The notes below the pieces were generated by a model. That model did no database searches and had not been told where the DNA came from. It was given only the letters and a program-made list of their open reading frames with translations. Shown here piece by piece: positions 22,839 through 25,631 of a stretch of 25,631 nt of DNA. Within the stretch, counting starts at the first letter, position 1, and every line of letters begins with the position of its first letter. Origin of the DNA: JBCDBL01 sp039183635 (GTDB lineage: Bacteria > Pseudomonadota > Alphaproteobacteria > Caulobacterales > Parvularculaceae); assembly GCA_039183635.1 (NCBI GenBank), contig JBCDBL010000058.1, positions 1-25,631 of the forward strand, read 5' to 3'. A program made the translations under genes and the position numbers.

Positions 22839-23381
22839 TCAGATCTTTAGGCCATGCATCAGGAAATCGCGATGTGTCGATAATTGATCCTTCTGCGGCC
22901 TATCCTTAGGTGATACATTAAGATTTACACGGCTTTTTTGCGCCAGATTCATCATCACAGAACCTGTAAACTTTACCCCGATGACCTGCGCGAAGAATGG
23001 TTCGCCAGACCTCATTACACCTGGAGCCGTTTGCGTCTGATGCGACTTAGCCAAACCGTCGCCAATACCTCCAGGTCTTTGCTTTGGCAAAGTGCGCACG
23101 GCGAACCGGTCATCGGCCCCGCCTGCAAACCGCCCTTGAGCGTGTCGTGCAAAAGTGGATGCCGATTTTGTAAAAAAGATAAGCGTAAAAGAAGGTCTAA
23201 AGCACGTCGTGTGAAACCGATGAAACGAGGCGCGCTTTAAAGTCGAAATAACAATCTGATGATTGTTGAGAGGTTTAGATATGTATCGCTCACCATACCG
23301 CGCGATGCTGTCTTCAGCCGCATGCGCGAGCGTTATGAACGATAAGCAGCATATCGCAGTGAAGGCGTTTAGCCGTGTCAT
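22839..23381 (-). pseudogene. Truncated secreted-protein start fused to repeat DNA
   Basis: The minus-strand frame begins with a good signal peptide (A-F-T-A-I-C-C-L-S-F-I-T-L-A-H-A-A) and about 25 plausible mature residues, with TGGAG four bases before the ATG. From about residue 47 the frame runs through repeat copy B (23135-23242) and then through sequence with no recognisable domain, ending just before the M81 gene. It is best read as the 5' remnant of a periplasmic or outer-membrane protein whose body was replaced. The remainder of the 180-residue frame is probably fortuitous. The parent gene is not identifiable. Confidence 0.45.
23135..23242 (+). repeat. Dispersed intergenic repeat, copy B
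   Basis: The copy runs from CTTGAGCGTGTCG to GCGCGCTTTAAAG. Its left 43 bases match the left end of copy C, and its right 44 bases match the right end of C and most of A. The right half can form a stem in which AAAGC at its start pairs with GCTTT at its end. The outer ends are imperfect inverted repeats, as in short non-autonomous elements. Confidence 0.7.
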
Positions 23382-23461
23382 GACGCTCCATTCTTAGACC
23401 GGAATACGGAGTTCCATGTTCATCAATTCGCGCCAGCATAGGAACACCAATTGAATGTCGG

Positions 23462-24529
23462 TCAGTCAGAAAGGATGTCGTTTTTCGAGCCGGCCCCCAT
23501 GCGTCCGAACCGCGCCGGCGTTACCCCATGCCAATCGCGAAACGCTTGTACGAAATGGCTGGTGGACCGATACCCCAACTCCCAGGCGAGGCTGGCGATG
23601 TGCACCTGGCCGCCGCGAAGCCGCTCCGACGCGCGCTGCATACGCTCAGACCGTACAAACATGCTCGGCGTCATATCAAATTCGGCGCGGAACGCAGCCG
23701 AAAGACGATGCGGTTTTGAGCCGACCGCTTTCGCCAAAGCGCCAAGATCTGGCGGATTTGCAAGCTCCGAACGCAGAATCTCAGCCGCTTGGCGAGCTCG
23801 CCCTGCATCGCTTAGAGGCTCCCCATCGAAACATTCATTTGTGAGCAAGCCAAGCAACGCAAACGCGTCGCGTTTGGCCGCCAGCGCGCGGGAGCCTTCG
23901 CCGCCATAGGGCCGCGCCAAGCGTCTGGCGGCTTCCGCCATGGAAGGCGGAAGCGGGCGCTTGAACAAGAGCGCATTACCAACGTCCAGACCGCGCGCCA
24001 GCAAGGCGTTTAGAGAATGATCCAGAACCGGACACAAACGCTCAACGGCGCCAGGCTCAAAACTGAATTCAACAAAAGCGGCGTCACGTGTGGGTTGCTC
24101 CACAATCTCGAAGTCTTGCCCGCCTGCTGACTTATAAATTGAGTACAGCGGCTGCGGATCGTCGACAATTTCCTGGTCGCCGATACTAACGCGCCTGCTC
24201 GTTCCGAGCTGGAAGCCAATCTCCAGGCCGCAACTGTCTTTTCCCATGACGGCGACCGGCTTGTCCAGCCACCCTTGAGAAACGGTCACCTTAACGCCTT
24301 GGTCGAGATTAAACTCCTCCCACAGAAGCCGCCCAGCCCCGTGGGGAAGAGCCATAGAAGCACCCTGCTCTCCGCCCGCCGCAGACGCGTCGAAAAGCAG
24401 TTTTGAAATCTCAGCTTCTTCTAGTTGCAGTGGTTTCACGTTTATAATTATTACTCTACAGATGCCATATTCGCAATCTTCGCACTGGCCATGCCAAGAA
24501 TGCAAATCGTGTTGCAAACAAAGGGCCAT
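23462..24529 (-). CDS. AraC-family transcriptional regulator
   Basis: This is a 355-residue regulator with the DNA-binding domain at the C-terminus, roughly 245-340. It contains the two helix-turn-helix units of the family: a first motif around L-G-A-L-A-K-A-V-G, and a second reading I-A-S-L-A-W-E-L-G-Y-R-S-T-S-H-F-V-Q-A-F-R-D-W-H-G-V-T-P. The N-terminal two thirds would hold the effector domain and resembles no cupin I can identify. The start is uncertain: the ATG at 24529 has no good Shine-Dalgarno and gives a Cys-rich leader, and a GTG at 24439 would remove 30 residues. It lies between the hydrolase block and a TonB receptor, like the AraC regulators that govern receptor genes in aquatic alphaproteobacteria. 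The control targets are inference. Confidence 0.88.
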   Translation of the reverse strand: MALCLQHDLHSWHGQCEDCEYGICRVIIINVKPLQLEEAEISKLLFDASAAGGEQGASMALPHGAGRLLWEEFNLDQGVKVTVSQGWLDKPVAVMGKDSCGLEIGFQLGTSRRVSIGDQEIVDDPQPLYSIYKSAGGQDFEIVEQPTRDAAFVEFSFEPGAVERLCPVLDHSLNALLARGLDVGNALLFKRPLPPSMAEAARRLARPYGGEGSRALAAKRDAFALLGLLTNECFDGEPLSDAGRARQAAEILRSELANPPDLGALAKAVGSKPHRLSAAFRAEFDMTPSMFVRSERMQRASERLRGGQVHIASLAWELGYRSTSHFVQAFRDWHGVTPARFGRMGAGSKNDILSD

Positions 24530-24571
24530 GCACCATCAATCCGCTAACAGCCTTCTAAGAAGAGCAATGAC

Positions 24572-24652
24572 ATGGCGATGACCTTAACTATGTCTGCACG
24601 GCTTCTCAGCAATGCGGCGCTGCGCGTTGCGGGACGCAAATGTCAGGTTTGA
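24572..24652 (+). CDS. Possible 26-residue peptide or gene remnant
   Basis: An ATG at 24572, preceded by AAGAG about five bases upstream, opens a 26-codon frame with Arg-rich content (S-A-R-L-L-S-N-A-A-L-R-V-A-G-R-K) that stops at 24650. Repeat copy C begins five bases further on, so it may be the start of a gene cut by the repeat. It is divergent from the AraC gene. There is no homology I can recognise. Confidence 0.2.
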   Translation: MAMTLTMSARLLSNAALRVAGRKCQV

Positions 24653-24656
24653 TCCG

Positions 24657-24778
24657 CTAGAGCACATCTCGTTTCATCGCATTCAGATGACGTGCTTTCG
24701 GTCTTTATGTTGACGGGCTAACAATTGTTCGACCTTTTGCGCAAAAACCGGTAGCCGCTTTTGCGCGACACGCTCAAG
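24657..24778 (-). repeat. Dispersed intergenic repeat, copy C
   Basis: On the minus strand it runs from CTTGAGCGTGTCGCGC to ATGTGCTCTAG. The left arm and right arm match copy B closely while the middle differs in length and sequence. The right arm keeps the stem-loop; one position mismatched in B (A with C) is an A-T pair here. The ends CTTGAGC and CTAGAGC are imperfect inverted repeats. Confidence 0.7.
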
Positions 24779-24862
24779 CTGAGGTCGCGGCAAAGTACGA
24801 CTAATTTGGCGACATCATCTTGCCACGGTATTTACGGTTGCGGGAAACATAATATATTTTGC

Positions 24863-24899
24863 AACCGTAGTTGAGGCTCGTAATTCCTCAACTACGGTT
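24863..24899 (-). terminator. Perfect 14-bp hairpin after the second TonB receptor
   Basis: AACCGTAGTTGAGG (24863-24876) and CCTCAACTACGGTT (24886-24899) are perfect inverted arms with a nine-base loop. It follows the receptor stop by 36 bases. The downstream minus-strand sequence is AT-rich (GCAAAATATATTATG) but lacks a real T-run, so termination is likely rather than certain. Confidence 0.6.
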
Positions 24900-24935
24900 T
24901 GAACAGGCAAGCGCGCCACACGCGCCCTTTCTGTC

Positions 24936-25631
24936 TTAGAAAGACGCATCCAAAGAAACGCCAAAGGACCGCGGCTGCCGCAGGGTGAATGAGGAAACAT
25001 CGGACAGAGTTCCTGGAACGCGCAACGCGTTAGCCCCGCCCAGAGTTATCGATTCAGGATCGTTATCGTCCAACAGATTGGTCACAAAAGCCGTAAGGGT
25101 AAAGTTTCCGATCTCGTATCCAAGGCGCGCATTCACCAATGTTGACGGTTCAGTACGCTCGGTCAATCCATTGAGTAGTTCGTCCGGTCCCAGATTAAAG
25201 ATATTGGAATCGTAAGACGATTGATAGTTTAAGCTAATGCTGCCAAACAGGCCGCTTTCGTGATCATAGCTTGCGCCCAGCGTAAAAGAGACGTTCGGAG
25301 AACGACTGAGATCATTGCCGGACAGGTCAATCGATTCGTCTATCGTCGTGGTGGAGGGATCATCTGCTTGGAATTCGAACTCGTTTATGTCCGATTCCAA
25401 CAAACCTATGCTGCCGTAGATGTTCCAGTCAGCTGTGGCTTGATAGTCAGCAGACAATTCCAGGCCATAGATAGATGTGTCGCCAGCGTTCACGGTTCGG
25501 TTTAACTGCTCTTCATCAAGGAATCGCACCTGCTGATCCTGATAGTCGCTGAAAAAGGCGGTGCCGTTAACGGTCAGCTTTTTATCCAGCCACTGACTGC
25601 GCCAACCGGCTTCATAGCTCAGCAGAAATTC
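24936..25631 (-). CDS. TonB-dependent receptor, C-terminal part (partial)
   Basis: The frame is open to the window edge, so the gene starts outside; about 231 C-terminal residues are visible. They show the alternating strand pattern of a receptor barrel, with Y-E-A-G-W-R, a T-A-F-F-S-D-Y segment, I-Y-G-L-E-L-S-A-D-Y, and the ending R-S-F-G-V-S-L-D-A-S-F with terminal Phe. A-R-L-G-Y-E and F-V-T-N-L-L-D-D-N-D-P are typical of the last strands. It is not close in sequence to the receptor at 12299-14578. Position beside the AraC regulator suggests that regulator controls it. An internal GTG at 25529 is not the real start. Confidence 0.9.
   Translation of the reverse strand, partial: EFLLSYEAGWRSQWLDKKLTVNGTAFFSDYQDQQVRFLDEEQLNRTVNAGDTSIYGLELSADYQATADWNIYGSIGLLESDINEFEFQADDPSTTTIDESIDLSGNDLSRSPNVSFTLGASYDHESGLFGSISLNYQSSYDSNIFNLGPDELLNGLTERTEPSTLVNARLGYEIGNFTLTAFVTNLLDDNDPESITLGGANALRVPGTLSDVSSFTLRQPRSFGVSLDASF

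Larger units (their letters stand above)
24530..24935. other. Region between AraC regulator and second TonB receptor
   Basis: These 406 bp hold a 26-codon plus-strand frame (24572-24652), repeat copy C and the hairpin after the receptor, all listed separately. A second small inverted repeat, GCGCG (24911-24915) with CGCGC (24921-24925), lies close to the receptor stop. I see no other gene. Confidence 0.4.

Overview
The window looks like an accessory catabolic region of an alphaproteobacterium, probably an aquatic, TonB-receptor-rich lineage such as Hyphomonadaceae, Parvularculaceae or sphingomonads. The placement rests on protein style and on the intergenic repeat family; no rRNA or marker gene is present. 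It holds no transposase, integrase, tRNA or CRISPR array.

Layout. (A) 1-3535, plus strand: the 3' end of a GntR/FCD-type regulator, then a complete TRAP transporter (dctP-dctQ-dctM). (B) 3577-9967, minus strand: an M20D amidohydrolase followed by the four subunits of a heterotetrameric sarcosine oxidase in the order soxB-soxD-soxA-soxG. (C) 10122-12192, plus: a glyoxalase-like VOC protein and an MmgE/PrpD-family protein, divergent from block B. (D) 12299-14578, minus: a complete TonB-dependent receptor. (E) 14998-16949, plus: a beta-lactamase-like serine hydrolase and a second VOC protein homologous to the first. (F) 17050-18240, minus: an FMN-dependent alpha-hydroxyacid oxidase. (G) 18803-22834, minus: an M81 (MlrC-type) metallopeptidase translationally coupled to a GPH-type MFS transporter, then a Tat-exported kelch lipoprotein. 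(H) 22839-24529: a decayed secreted-protein start carrying an intergenic repeat, then an AraC-type regulator. (I) 24936-25631: the C-terminal part of a second TonB receptor, running off the window.

A coherent reading, which is inference, is a scavenging island for N-substituted or peptide-like organic nitrogen. TonB receptors would bring a bulky substrate across the outer membrane. The TRAP and GPH carriers would take products across the inner membrane. The serine hydrolase, M20D and M81 enzymes would cleave amide bonds. The sarcosine oxidase would remove N-methyl groups, and the hydroxyacid oxidase, MmgE/PrpD and VOC proteins would process the carbon skeleton. The serine hydrolase, M81 peptidase and MFS carrier match the families and approximate sizes of MlrB, MlrC and MlrD of microcystin degradation, but no mlrA-like gene is visible.

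Points beyond the gene list: a SoxD subunit that has lost three of the four expected zinc ligands; three copies of a dispersed repeat with a conserved stem-loop half; a codon-aligned duplicate of the AraC gene's tail between the TonB receptor and the serine hydrolase; a decayed membrane-protein reading frame near 18.5 kb; two clean palindromes upstream of the hydroxyacid oxidase and kelch genes; and structured hairpins in every convergent gap.
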